Below are positions 1 to 10,870 of a stretch of DNA of 64,000 nucleotides, in pieces. The DNA is taken from positions 273,562-337,561 of the forward strand of contig NW_003546270.1 of assembly GCF_000090795.2 (NCBI RefSeq), in the 5' to 3' direction. This DNA comes from Amphimedon queenslandica (lineage: Eukaryota > Porifera > Demospongiae > Haplosclerida > Niphatidae). Below the pieces are notes generated by a model. It saw only the letters and a program-made list of their open reading frames with translations, had not been told where the DNA came from and searched no databases. The position numbers were made by a program, and so were the translations under genes. The stretch's first letter is position 1; each line of letters opens with the position of its first letter.

Positions 1-1
1 G

Positions 2-616
2 ATAGGTGATGGAGTGAGCAATTATCAACATGGAACTGCGAAAGATTACTACAGGCAACAGTACTTTGAGGTACTAGATATATTATTAGGGGAAATTGAA
101 AAACGGCTCAACCAAACAAGTTTGGGAATCATAAATGACATTGAAGATATTCTTTTATGCGCCAGTAATGGAATATTAAAGCAAGTACCGAAAAGAATCG
201 AGGAATTGTATTCGTCTGTCATTAATTTTGATAAACTTGTGCGTCAGCTTTCAATGTTTCAAGATTTTATTCAAGCAAGTAAAGCTACTACACAAGGTAT
301 AAAGACAATTACAAAACTTGCCACCGTATGTGAAATTATGAACAGCAGTGACTTAGGAAAGTCAATGTTCACTGAGGTGCACAAGCTGTTGACCATTTAT
401 TTGACTGTGCCAATGACATCTGCCACTGCTGAAAGAACATTGTCATCACTTAGAAGACTGAAGAACTATTTAAGGTCAACAATGACTCAGAAGAGACTGA
501 ATAGTGTGCTACTAATGCATGTACACCAGGATCGTACAGATAAATTAAATGTACAAAATTATGCAAGAGATTTTGTAAGTAACAATGAGAAAAAAAATTA
601 TTTTGGACACTATTAG
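2..616 (+). CDS. hAT transposase, C-terminal part, cut by the window edge
   Basis: The frame is open from the first bases of the window, so the protein begins upstream and only about 204 C-terminal residues are visible. Seen: a helical segment (EVLDILLGEIEKRL near the start) followed by the hAT dimerisation region. This has the block 'LTVPMTSATAERTLSSL' at roughly residues 130-150, then RRLKNYLRSTM and RLNSVLLMHVH. That block is the family signature (the usual form is T-S-A-E-R-x-F-S-x-L) and builds the oligomer interface of cut-and-paste hAT transposases in the nucleus. No stop interrupts it, and it ends at a normal TAG. It is related to the zinc-finger TTF/ZMYM-like hAT branch, like the decayed copy just downstream. 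The GTG at 14 is not a credible start. Alternative: the tail of a domesticated hAT-derived host gene. Confidence 0.85.
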   Translation: MGDGVSNYQHGTAKDYYRQQYFEVLDILLGEIEKRLNQTSLGIINDIEDILLCASNGILKQVPKRIEELYSSVINFDKLVRQLSMFQDFIQASKATTQGIKTITKLATVCEIMNSSDLGKSMFTEVHKLLTIYLTVPMTSATAERTLSSLRRLKNYLRSTMTQKRLNSVLLMHVHQDRTDKLNVQNYARDFVSNNEKKNYFGHY

Positions 617-774
617 TTTATGATGTTGATGTGTTTACTTTGTTGCAACAGTTAAAATGAGCATGCATAATGAAACCTTTAGCCCCCCTAATCTCCATTA
701 TCTTCCTACCCATCTGTAGTAAGTACATTCACGGTAAAGAAGTCAATGATACAAATTATCTCATATTTCTTACT

Positions 775-2425
775 TTAGGTCAGTCTCTTGCTGAATCAAG
801 TGATGATCATGAGTCTCAGTCTACAGTAGTTGCTACAACAGTTAATGCAGCTACAGCTGATGTGCAGTCAGTTGTTGCTCATTCTCCATCACCCTCTTCT
901 ACTCCCTCTACTACTACTACTACCACTACAGAAGTCAGTGTTGGAGCTACACCACCCACTACTTCATTACAGTCACCTTCACTACCATGAGATATTGCTA
1001 AGAGTAAGGATGAGAAACCAGCTCAACCAGAAAGCATGACACCCTATTCACACTCAAATGGGACGGTTAAACGATCTTTCCAGCCTAATTGGTATCATGT
1101 TTATGCCGGGCTTGAATATTTTGTGAAGCATCACTCAGTGTAATGTTTTCCTTGCCGGTTTTTCGGAAGTAATTTATACAAGACGCTATGTTATAGTGCA
1201 TATTCTGACTGGAAACATGCCAAAGGTAATCGAGGGACACTCACCATTCATGAAACATCTCAGAAGCATAGTGAAGCAGTCCTTTCGTGGAAAAATTACC
1301 TGTCAAACTTTGATAATAACTCTTCTGTTGCCAACCAGCTTGTAAGTGTGAGGCATAAGCAGGTTGATGAGAATTGTCGGTATGTCATAGATATAATGGA
1401 AGTATTGCTGTAATGTGCCCAATAAGGTATTGCAATGCGTCGACATAGAGAGACAGAAGAAGCTGAAAGTTCCATCAAAGCTGGCAATTATCTCAATCTT
1501 TTAAAGCTACAGTCACGCCACACACAATTCCTGAGGAAGAGATTAGAAAATAGTCCCAGCAATGCATTACTGCTTGGCCACAATTATCAGAATTCCATGC
1601 TCCAAGTTTTAGCCGAGAGTTTACTGACTACATTACAAGTGAAGTGAGCGTAGCCCGTAATGACACTATCCTCATTGATGAATCGAAAGACAAATGGAAA
1701 TGACTTTTGTTCTTTATTATGTTCTCAAGGGTGTCATACATTAGAGTTTCATCTCATATACTCACTGTGAAGAACTCAATGCTGCTGCTTTAACGGCATA
1801 TATATCTACAAGGCACATGATAGTGTTGGTCTTCACATCAGTAACCGTGTCAGTAAGTGCTATGATGGGGCATCTGTAATGAGTGGTGTAAATACAGATG
1901 TAAAAACCAGGATACAGCAGGATAATCCTTTTGCTATCTGTATTCGCTTCCATGCCCATCAGCTAAACTTAGCACAGGCTGTACTCTGCCTCATGCTTAT
2001 GACTTCTTTTCACTTCTGGAATCCCTCCAAGTTTTCATGTCTTCCTCATTACCCATAGCGTACTTCTCAAGAAACAGCAGGCTGTAAAGCAGAATGAAAT
2101 CAGATTAGTGAAGTTATGTGAAACTAGGTGGTCCCGTAGGCATACCTCAATTTCAGCTGTGAAAAAGACAATTAGTGCTATACTAGCAACACTAGAGGAT
2201 ATTTCAGATGAAAGTGGTGGTTGTGCCATCAAATCACGAGGTCTGCTCCATCAGGTCAAATCTTTTTCTTTTCTTCACTCTCTCATACTTTTTGATAAGA
2301 TTTTGTCTATAATGAGATATCTTTTGACTCTACTTCAAGCTGAACAGCTAAATTATGCCACAGCAGCAAGTTGTATTGAAGCAACAAAGGAGACACTTGC
2401 TAATCTTAGATTTGAGGATGAGTGA
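775..2425 (+). pseudogene. Decayed hAT transposase (TTF zinc finger / DUF4371 type), N-terminal to middle part
   Basis: One reading frame runs from about 778 to 1413, with a TGA at 988 and a TAA at 1141. It begins with a Ser/Thr-rich linker (a run of T codons near 905-930) and then shows the TTF finger: W-Y near 1090, CFPCRFFGS from 1144, DWKHAKG near 1210 and a H-x5-H tail. Further pieces in shifting frames carry the first catalytic region (a degraded LIDESKDK near 1675), CYDGASVMSG from 1858 with the second catalytic Asp, and a HAHQLNLAQ zinc-ligand block near 1950. The segment 2108-2425 gives ETRWSRRHTS and ends ATKETLANLRFEDE. The C-terminal dimerisation half is missing: coding similarity stops about 45 bases before the TA target site of the next element. 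At least two stops and several frameshifts make it dead. 'ttactttag' before 778 could be a splice acceptor. Confidence 0.8.
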
Positions 2426-3120
2426 AAAAAAATATGGGATAGATAAAAAAATTTTATAAATAAGAAAAATTAGTGTTGTCAAAAAATAAATGAAACAAGG
2501 TGGTTGAATTCAATCATAATTATAATTATTAGTTAATTTAGTAAAAATAAAAGTTGATTAATAAAAAATAACTATTTTAGAAAATAATGTATAAATTTCA
2601 ACCCTACTTTTCAGAAAATGCTAATATTAAAACTACAATATATAGTCGGTTCCAGTTCAGTTGGCACAGAAAATGAGCTAGTGATAAACATCATATGACA
2701 TCATAGAGGTCACATGCATGCGCATGCGTTTAAGAAATGTGGGTGGACATGATAATGCCCTTTACGTGTAAAAAATAAACATTCTACGTGAATGTTGTCT
2801 TTGCCGACGTTTGTCTTTATTATCATCACTTTTCCTTGGACTTCATTCATCTTTTTGGACTCTACTTTTAACAATGAAGCTACTACTAAACTGCTACTCC
2901 TTTCCGTTGGACTTCTTGAAAGTTGTACCTTGTGAAGCTCCTTTCCAGCAAAAATCAATTATAAATCTTATTTTTGTTTTAATTTATTAGCTGGTAGTGG
3001 TGGTTGTATTAGCTGTCCCTCTGCAGCAGAAGAATCAATTTTTTGTCTTAAAAGGATAAGTTATCATTATTATTGTTATTTCTATAATTATTAAAATTAA
3101 ATTAATTGTGTTGCTTTTTA

Positions 3121-3412
3121 GGGTATGCCTGGAAAAGGAGGATCAAGTCTGGAGAGAAGAGGCTTGTCGTCCAGATCTTCAATTACTTTGTTGGAGAAGA
3201 GAGTAAAGGCAAGGGGAAGAAAGGTAGTCAAGGAAACAGCCCTCTGCAAAAGACCATAACGATCACTGGTACATTAATTGTTATGAATAATAGTTACTTT
3301 GTATTTAGGATTGTCACGAAGAACAGTGCATCTCATACTTAGTGAATATGACTGTTTGTCTACCGATGATTTTGTTTCCCCTGCCAAGAGATACAAATGT
3401 TCTCGTATTAAG
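3121..3412 (+). pseudogene. Helix-turn-helix remnant of the enclosing transposon's transposase (two exons, 40-nt intron)
   Basis: Exon one starts after the acceptor 'tttttag' at 3120-3121 and encodes WKRRIKSGEKRLVVQIFNYF, a basic DNA-binding start typical of one IS630/Tc1-like family. It ends within a Gly codon at 3268. A 40-nt GT-AG intron (3269-3308) follows. Exon two then continues in phase as T-G-L-S-R-R-T-V-H-L-I-L, the recognition helix of a helix-turn-helix, and ends K-Y-K-C-S-R-I-K before a GT at 3413. Read unspliced, the frame runs into a stop and the helix is lost, which supports the intron. The DDE catalytic part that should follow is absent. The protein would bind the element's own termini. 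Assignment is by motif memory and not by a search. Confidence 0.6.
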
Positions 3413-3429
3413 GTACAATGATGCCATAG

Positions 3430-4460
3430 CTTTTCACATATCACTTAAATTTAGAGGGTTATTGACAGTTTTGACAGCCTAGTTATACGACTAAAGATTT
3501 ATGAAATGTTTGATAGCAGGGTTCAGGTTATAGTTAGTAATTTGCTAACTGAATGAAAGAAGGCTGATATTCACGTGGTAATAAATTACTGAACTCTAAA
3601 ATGACTTATGTAATTATGATTTGTAGGGACAACAAACAAGCCTGTGGCAACTATTCGCGATGGTACTGGCTATCACCCTTTTCGGGGTGCAAGAACACTG
3701 GAAATAATTTATTTTTTAATGCTTTTAATGAAATATATCAAATAATTAAATCTTATCATGCTTCATTCGCAATAATTAAATCTAACCACATGTTAATAAT
3801 ATGCAAATTATATTCATGTATGACGTAATTTGTGACGTCATAGAGACATATATGGCGGTGCACTTTCTTCTTCTGGAATCCCAGTGAGAACCTTCCAGGG
3901 AACCTAGATACACAAAAATTGGTAACAATTTTCAGAAGAACCCGTTATGCAGCTATACCAAAACTGGAATTGCTAGCTGCAAGAACAGCAGAGTTATAAG
4001 GGGTGGTATTTGGGCAACTCAACTTGAACTGACTATAAATGGAATTTAAACTATTTATGCCTCTGTACCTAGTGATTGCCTTAATACATTGCTATGAGTA
4101 TGATGTAAATTAAGTATTCTGAGAAATAAAAATCAGAAGTTTCAGCTAGCATTGATTGAATAAATTATTATTATCACAAGTGAAAACTACGGATGATTAG
4201 TTTGCTATTGCATTACCAAAAAAATTAACAACATTAAAGTATTAATGAATACTTGTAAATTTGATATTAAAAGTGATAGCATGGATGCATGTCTTTAGTA
4301 TAAAAACATTTTAAAAATTTTGATCAGATTGTGTTACATTGTTAGGAATTGTCAGTGGGCCTAACTCGCACACTTGCATAGGCTGAAACCAAGTTGTTGG
4401 GTTGTCATTCTTTCATTAAACTTTGTCATGTTAAAGGAATCAGTAATTCTTCACTAAATG
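3430..4460. other. Inner part of the transposon, no coding signal
   Basis: AT-rich DNA between the helix-turn-helix exons and the right inverted end. I see no protein motif on either strand. The stretch 4050-4175 recurs at 18770-18890, which shows that it belongs to the element. Confidence 0.5.
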
Positions 4461-4973
4461 CTGCAAAGTAGGGTTGAAATTTTTGTATTATTTTTTAGAA
4501 TTATTTTTTATTAATTAACATTTATTTTAATAATTGAACTAATAATTATTATTATGATTGAACTCAACCACCATTTTTCTTTTATTCTTTGACAACCCTA
4601 CTTTTTCTTGCTTATTAAAACTTTTTACTTGTTTTTATACTTTTTATTCAATTTGTTAAGTATTATGTTCATTGATCTTAATTAACTAGGTTTAAAAATC
4701 CATTACAGAATATTTAATAAAACTTCTGCAAGATATTACTTTTTGGCTACTTGTGCATACACAAAAAAACATACCACATCTTGAAAATTGAATATTTGAA
4801 ACAATAATGAAATTCATAGCTTATAATTAATTATTTATATGACATAATATCCCGTTTTAGTTAATAATCTATAATAACCATGCCTGATTTCCCGCTCAAC
4901 TACACTGTGTCACTGGGTACTTGAGTAGTGACTACAGTACAGTCCTTACTGTAAAGTTTAGACCTTAGTCAAT

Positions 4974-5401
4974 TTGCAATCAGGCATCAGACTACTTTTC
5001 AATATTTGTTATTCCTACTTTGCAAGCATAGAGTCAGTTTATCCAACCTCTAGCATATACATTATATATACATGTATGTATCTTTTTCATTGTAGTATGA
5101 GTAGGTCACCAAGCCCAGATCAGGATAAAAGAGAGGAAGATATCATTCTGCCTCCAGGAGGAGCTCCAGCAATCCCTCCTGCAGGGGCTCCGGCAATCCC
5201 TCCTGGAGGGGCTCTGGCAATTCCTTGGCTCCAGCAGTCCCTCTTGGAGGTGCACCCGTAGCCCCTCCTGGAGTGGCTCTGGCTCTCATCTTGGAGGCGC
5301 ACCCTTTGTCCCTCCTGGAGGTGCACCTGTTGTCCCTTCAGCGCTGCGCCTTTGCTGCACCAGCAAAGGCAGCTCATTATTGCCCAATTGAGGGCTATCA
5401 A
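4974..5401 (+). repeat. Coding minisatellite rich in Pro, Gly and Ala (gene remnant)
   Basis: From 5098 the plus strand can be read as MSRSPSPDQDKREED and then imperfect repeats of about 24 bases, each giving P-P-G-G-A-P-A-I or close variants. The frame breaks near 5230 but the repeat continues at the DNA level to about 5340. After that a different frame gives a helical tail (QRQLIIAQLRAINRQIVNLY). The repeat resembles, in composition and position ahead of a possible domain, the Gly/Ala/Pro repeat at 19.2 kb that precedes a PHD finger. No PHD finger follows here. Function unknown. It may be a disordered linker of a transposon accessory protein. The minus-strand open frame over the same bases is a shadow of the repeat. 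Confidence 0.5.
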
Positions 5402-5409
5402 TAGACAAA

Positions 5410-6030
5410 TTGTAAATCTTTACTATGATGTACTAAAATTATATTCCATAATAGTATCTCAATCTACCAAAAAGACATGGCAGGGGCAGGGGTAGGAGCC
5501 CAAGACCCCAAGTTGGAAGAAAACATAACTTTTACTAACATTACTAACTACATGTATCATAACTTTATTAGAATGAATGATGCAGACATAATAAAATAAT
5601 CAAAAGGTCAATGAAAAATGCACCAGCGTTAAGCCAAGATTGAAATACATTAGCAATGCACAGTGTTACACAAGACATAAATTCTCCAATGCTTTTGTTT
5701 CTATCAATCTTCCTAGAAGAAAAATACACATTGTCATAATGCATGATTTCAGAAATTAATATTACCAAAGTAGCCATTAATGTGGACATATTGATTACGT
5801 ACAGGAACATGCACATTGTTGTCATTCATAATCTACATGAAAATAAAGACAAACATCTTTTTTTACTGAATTAAGATTTTTATGAGACTTGCATTGAGCA
5901 AATTCATATAAATATAGAACACATGAATACTTTCCAATGTGCAAACGAATGTTGTTTGTTAATATTATTAACAATCATTAACAAAAGATATGCTGGCAAA
6001 CAATAACTTATAGTGAGATTACTTACTGTG
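5410..6030. other. No supported feature
   Basis: AT-rich sequence with an 85-codon minus-strand frame (5568-5825) rich in hydrophobic residues that matches no family I know. Nothing here supports a gene. Confidence 0.5.
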
Positions 6031-6037
6031 GCCATGC

Positions 6038-7337
6038 TTATAATGACATACCCATCATTGCTTTGACTTCACCTTTGACACGGAACCAATTTTGATTTGT
6101 GCCCCCTATTGTAGCCAACATGGTACTTAAATTGCAATCAAATTCTTCATCTGACACATTAATTTTTTTGGCAACAGTTTGACCAATGTTGCCTCTTGTT
6201 GTTTTTAATAAATAATATATGTCAGTTTTTAAGGCTTTGTTAATTTTTAATCCGTAATAGTGCGGACAATATGAATGATTTCTACAAAATTGGGAATCTT
6301 TGTTTAAAAGTCTAGATTTTATGTATTCACTAAATGATGCTGTATAGCTTTGTCTGCAGTGATGCTCTTCATATTGTCCAGTAGGAAATAAAGTAGTAAA
6401 GAATAAACAAATCGAGATGCTCTTGCCTATTGTCAGTAGGCGCTTCTTTTACATTCATTAATTTTTATTGACTGTTATCAGAACCTGTGGCAATTTTACT
6501 GTCAAGATTTCTATTTATATATGCCAAAGGGCCTTGTAAATCTCAATTGTTGCTTTTTCAAGCATTTTACAAGTAGTATAGCTAACTGCTTGTATAACAT
6601 TTTTTGACGATTCGTCAATTGTCATCATCTACGTTTCCATAAATCCAATTTATTTCTTTTAATTTTCTTAATGATGCTTTTATTTTATTAACATCAGCTA
6701 GACTATGCCAGACATTGTTTGATTCATTAGGTTGTCCATTATTTATAATATAAAGTTCTGGATAAATTATATGATTAAAATCTATACCAAACTCAATTAA
6801 AGTTTTAATTGTTTTTTCTAATGGAAGGGGTAAATAAAACATTGCACCTTTAAGAGCCTGAAAAGAATTATAGGTAGGCACTTTTAAGGTGTGTGTGCCT
6901 AGCCTAAGAATTGTCTGAAAACATTTGGCCCTTTGTATTTGCTGGCAACTCAAAGGATCCAAAGTTTCCAATTGTTTGCGTTGTGACTCACACTGTAAAC
7001 CATTGAGCACACAATGTACTGGAACTTCATTTTTCCTAATAATAGGTTTACAATGATTACAAATATACATAACTTTATTTAATGATGTATGATCATTCTC
7101 TCTAATGTTATTTAATAGGATATTCGAAACATCTCTATCTAAATTTTTAGCTTCAGTGACAGATTTTTTTCTTAAGTGCCTCTCACATCTACAACAAGCA
7201 TTAACAGCCTGATCAGACAATGCTTTCTTAAATTCATCAATAGCATCTGTATACTGAAAATAAAGTACGGTTTCTAAGTTTTGGCATTCTAAATGGGTCA
7301 TCTTCACCATCATTAATGGCATAATACACATTATCAA
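6038..7337 (-). pseudogene. Helitron fragment: DUF6570-like region followed by Helitron_like_N domain
   Basis: Read on the minus strand, 7337-6615 is an uninterrupted 240-residue frame. It has two Cys pairs (CCRCERH, later CNHC) and the block VPVHCVLNGL, followed by KCFQTILRLGTHTLKVP and AMFYLPLPLEKT. This is the pattern of the DUF6570 region that precedes the Helitron replication protein. After a broken stretch, about 6391-6038 reads LFPTGQYEEHH, SFSEYIKSRLLNKDSQF, KTDIYYLLKTTRGNIGQTV and GEVKAMMGMSL before a TAA. That is the start of the Helitron_like_N domain. The HUH endonuclease and the PIF1 helicase, which should come next, are absent. Helitrons move by rolling-circle replication, and this fragment cannot. 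The true start is unknown: upstream bases to about 7780 give only scraps. Confidence 0.75.
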
Positions 7338-7851
7338 ATTGGCTTTATTAATTTATCAATTGTGCTACATCGCCATCAGCAAGGAAAGAATCAATAATAA
7401 CTATTGTTAAATGGGCATTTCTAGCAACATAAAAGTATTTTAAGAGGCGTCTCAACAAGGGATAATGAACAGATGCGTTGCGTCAAATATGGAGCATGCT
7501 TCTACATTCAGTATCCTTATTACTACACATAACAGGATGGCCTATCCTGTCACAATTTCTGAATATTTAAAATATTTTGCAACAATATTTTCATCTTTTT
7601 TAACAAATATCATTACATTTGCATTATCACAGTAATCATGTTCATACACTTGATCTATTTCTTCGACATGCAGGGATCATGGCGTATAATGGTTATTAGG
7701 ACAATTATCACATGCATCTAATTGCTTTCTCAATTATATTTCAGAAGGCTCAGTCTCACACATCAACTGTGTTTGGCCAGTTTTTTTAACTCAGAGCTAG
7801 TTTCTAGTTAAATAACGAAGTTTAATAACTCTTGAACTGCCCATCCGCCCA

Positions 7852-7910
7852 CTTGCCATGCTATATAAGCCTGTGTCATTGCCATCTTCCTTGGTCTTTT
7901 TCTTAGCTCG
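7852..7910 (+). repeat. Left inverted terminal repeat of the DIRS element
   Basis: Begins CTTGCCATGCTATATAAG and matches the reverse complement of 11883-11941 over about 59 bases with roughly ten differences. It holds TATATAAG, which could act as a TATA box for the element's transcript. Nothing in the sequence proves that it does. Confidence 0.85.
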
Positions 7911-7950
7911 CCACGTGTGACGATAGTCTACTAAGTGGATTCTAAGGAAT

Positions 7951-8683
7951 ATGTCTCTAGAGCAGCTACTCGAAAAAATGGACAAGCTTAACGATAGATT
8001 TGACAATCTCCAGAAAGACGTAGAGGATATAAAGTCTGACAAAAAAAGGCAGATCTAGGTTGCCCAAAGGTCCTCAGATGGAGTCCGAGGAGAATTGGGC
8101 TGATCGCAGTGAGCCTCCAGGGGACACTCGAGCCCTAAGCCAGGAGGCAGAGGAAGAAGGAGACTCGGAGTCGATGGAAGTGTCAGAGCCGACTCACCAT
8201 CTCCTTACTCTGGTTTGCACGAGGAGCATGTCAAACGACCAGAGACGGGAAACCCAAAAGAGGTATAAGCTACCGAGAGTGCCAGCAACAAAGACACCTC
8301 GGCTGGATGCCTTTATGAAGGCAGAGGCTCCTCAGAATCCCAAATCCTTGGATGGGGAACTGGCACATAGACAGACACTTGTGATGGATACTGCTGCTCC
8401 ATTGACTTCTCTCATTAAGGAAAGGATACAAGAAGGAGAGAACGAGGGCAACACCCCCGAAGCTCAACAGTTAGCGGATGCCATCACCGCATCCCTGGCA
8501 TTGATTGGTAATGCTCATTCACACATATCCCAACAAAGGAGGGAAAAAGTGATAACGTCTATCAACAAGTCTCTCCTACCTCTCCTTAAGGATGATGTGG
8601 ACTTTGCTACAGCTGTCCCTTTCTTGTTTGGGACAGACTTTGCTAAACGATCTAAAGACTACACATCAAATGTAAGCCCTTAG
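7951..8683 (+). pseudogene. DIRS gag-like protein, one frameshift at a run of seven A
   Basis: An ATG at 7951 opens MSLEQLLEKMDKLNDRFDNL, a predicted coiled coil, and the frame stops at 8056. The rest of the protein continues one frame over from just before 8060 to the TAG at 8681. The join falls at the A7 run 8041-8047, a typical slip site, so either replication error or true frameshifting could explain it. The second part is acidic (EAEEEGDSESMEVSEP) and then carries a conserved-looking C-terminal block, SLALIGNAHSHISQQRREKV to LLPLLKDDVDFATAVPFLFG. That block is characteristic of gag-like proteins of DIRS elements, which probably package the RNA. Total about 245 residues. It sits 130 bases after the left inverted repeat and directly before the polymerase frames. 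Confidence 0.75.
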
Positions 8684-8718
8684 GGCTGCCACACAGAAGC
8701 CGCCTTCTCTAACTACAA

Positions 8719-10870
8719 GTGGCCACTTTTTCGCAAGGGCCCCTTCTCGGGGAGAGGGAGGACCCGCAGTTGGAGAGGCGGAGCCTCACTTCCCTGCAAC
8801 AGCAGGGAACAGCAGAACAATCAGAGACAGTGACTGCACACACACAGTCCTTTGTTCTCTCAAAGATATTATTAAACAATACCATGATAGATTTAATTGC
8901 AATGCGAGGCCTGAGGCCTATAAGCATTCAGGGTCAACCAGCTGGAAGGCTGGCACTTTATCTAAACAACTGGAAGGTTGTTACAAAAGGCAGGTGGGTA
9001 CTGGACACAGTGAATGGGTACCAGATAGAATTCCATTCACCTCCTTATCAGGACTACCCACCCCACCAACCACAGTTAAACAAGGTCCAAGAGGACCTGA
9101 TAAATGTGGAAATTCAAAAATTGTTAGAGAGGGGGCAGTGACAACAGTTCACTCCCCACAGAAGGACTCCTTTGTCTCCACCCTGTTCCTGATCCCAAAG
9201 AAGGATGGAGGCCAGAGGCCGGTAATCAACCTAAAGCCTCTGAACAACTTTGTAAACACCCCTCATTTCAAGATGGAGGGGATACACAGCCTGAAAACCC
9301 TCCTAAGGAGAGGGACTGGCTAGTGAAAATGGACTTAAAAGATGCATACTTCTCAATCCCCATTCACCCAGAACACCAGAAATTTCTGAGCTTCACATGG
9401 GGAAACACAAATTACCAATTTACATGCCTCCCGTTCGGTCTGGCGTCAGCCCCCTGGGTCTTTACTAAGACCCTGAGACCAGCAGCAGCTCTCGGGAGTG
9501 AGGTATGGATGCAAATAGTATGCTACATAGACGACATCTTAGTCATGGCGAAGTCCAAGGAGGAAGCACAAGACCACTCAGCAGGCCTGGTGTACCTCCT
9601 AAAAAGCTTAGGCTTCACAATAAACCAGGAGAAAACAATCCTGGAACAAACTCAGTCCCTAGAATTGCTAGGTTTCAATGTAGACACAGTAAAAATGGAG
9701 TTAACTCTACCACCAGAAAAGATAAAGAAAATCCGGGCGGAGTCTTGGAAATTAGTAGGGGCGGGCCAGAGAGACACTCATGCCGCACCCTATCCAGGTT
9801 GATTGGCAAGATGAATGCAACAAACCAGGTAGTCCCGCTAGCCCCCCTCATTCACAGACATCTCCAAATAGACCTGACGGCAGCACTGAAAGCTGCAAAC
9901 CAGGATTACGACTCACTCCTGACACTCTCCCCTGACAGCAAAGAGGAGCTACACAGGTGGGATACACAGATGGTGAGATGGAACGGGAGGACCTTGATTT
10001 TAAAGACACCAGACCTAGTGATAGAGTCGGATGCGTCAACCCAGGGATGGGGAGCATCCTGTCTGTGTTCCAACACGGGTGGCCAATGGTCCCTGGAAGA
10101 GAGGACAAGCCACATAAATTGCCTGGAGCTTTTAGCAGCTACACTGGCACTGAAATCCTCTGTGAAACAGAAAACCAACCTATCCGTCCTATTAAAGATA
10201 GACAACACAACAGCTGTTGCCTACATCAACAACCAAGGAGGGACTCTATCGAATCAACTGATTTCCCTAACACGAAATTTGTGGATGTGGTGTCTCGAGA
10301 GGAACAATCACATCCAAGCACAACACCTCCCAGGAGTATTGAACAAGGTAGCAGACATGGAATCAAGGACTATGAGGGACAGATCAGATTGAAGACTGCA
10401 TCGAGGGTGTTCCTCAAGATAGACGAGATATATGGCCCCCTGGAAGTGGACCTCTTTGCACCAATCAGTGCCATCGCTATTTCAGCTGGCGGCCAGATCC
10501 ATTTGCAGAGGCCACAGATGCTCTCTGCCAGGACTGGAGTGGGATGAAGGCTTATGCCAACCCACCTTGGAATCTAATACCATTAGTACTAGCAAAGGTA
10601 CAAGCACAGGAAGTGGAAATAGTCCTTGTAGCTCCAGTCTGGAAAGCACAACCATGGTACCCAGTGCTTCTATCACTACTGACAGACTGGCCATGCCTTT
10701 TACCAAAACAAACAAATCTAGGGGTAGAGGACAACCCCTTCTACACACAACTGGCCGTATGGAAGCTCTCAGGAAGAATTTTAGTCACCAATGTCTTTCA
10801 AACCAAGCTTCAGAGCTCATCCTTCACTCTTGGAGGACCAAAACAAAAAAATCCTACGACTCACTGTTTG
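8719..10870 (+). pseudogene. DIRS reverse transcriptase and RNase H, broken by frameshifts
   Basis: Copies the element's RNA into DNA. Frames in order are 8719-9141, 9130-9323, 9323-9770, about 9770-10400, then 10400-10975 in two frames. RT motifs seen: STLFLIPKKDGGQRPVINLK, MDLKDAYFSIPIHP (first catalytic Asp), CLPFGLASAPWVFTK, and YIDDILVMAK (the Asp pair), then LELLGFNVD. RNase H motifs: VIESDASTQGWG, CLELLAATLA, KIDNTTAVAYINNQGG and KVADMESR, which supply the D-E-D-D set. Downstream the fold-extension common in DIRS appears (GPLEVDLFAPI, then YANPPWNL and APVWKAQPWYPVLLSLL). Four to five frameshifts separate these blocks, but no key catalytic residue is lost. It lies between the gag-like frame and the recombinase, as expected. 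Confidence 0.9.

Larger units (their letters stand above)
2473..4598. mobile_element. Tc1/mariner-like DNA transposon with long inverted termini, TA target site
   Basis: The left end reads TA-GTGTTGTCAA and the right end TTGACAACCC-TA, so 2473-4598 (2,126 bp) is flanked by TA at 2471-2472 and 4599-4600. About 170 bp of each end are inverted copies of each other, including GGTGGTTGA-TTCAATCATAAT and the inner CAACCCTA box. A weaker inverted match (2630-2665 against 4010-4035) continues inward. The interior carries a spliced helix-turn-helix remnant but no catalytic DDE domain, so this copy cannot move on its own. A shorter relative lies at 18597-18890. Alternative view: each ~130-bp arm has its own terminal boxes and might be a separate MITE, but the shared inner sequence favours one element. 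Confidence 0.72.

Noticed and set aside
2710-2958. 82-codon minus-strand frame inside the transposon
   Set aside because: No motif, and antisense within a non-autonomous element.
5120-5401. 93-codon minus-strand frame
   Set aside because: Antisense reading of the Pro/Gly/Ala minisatellite.
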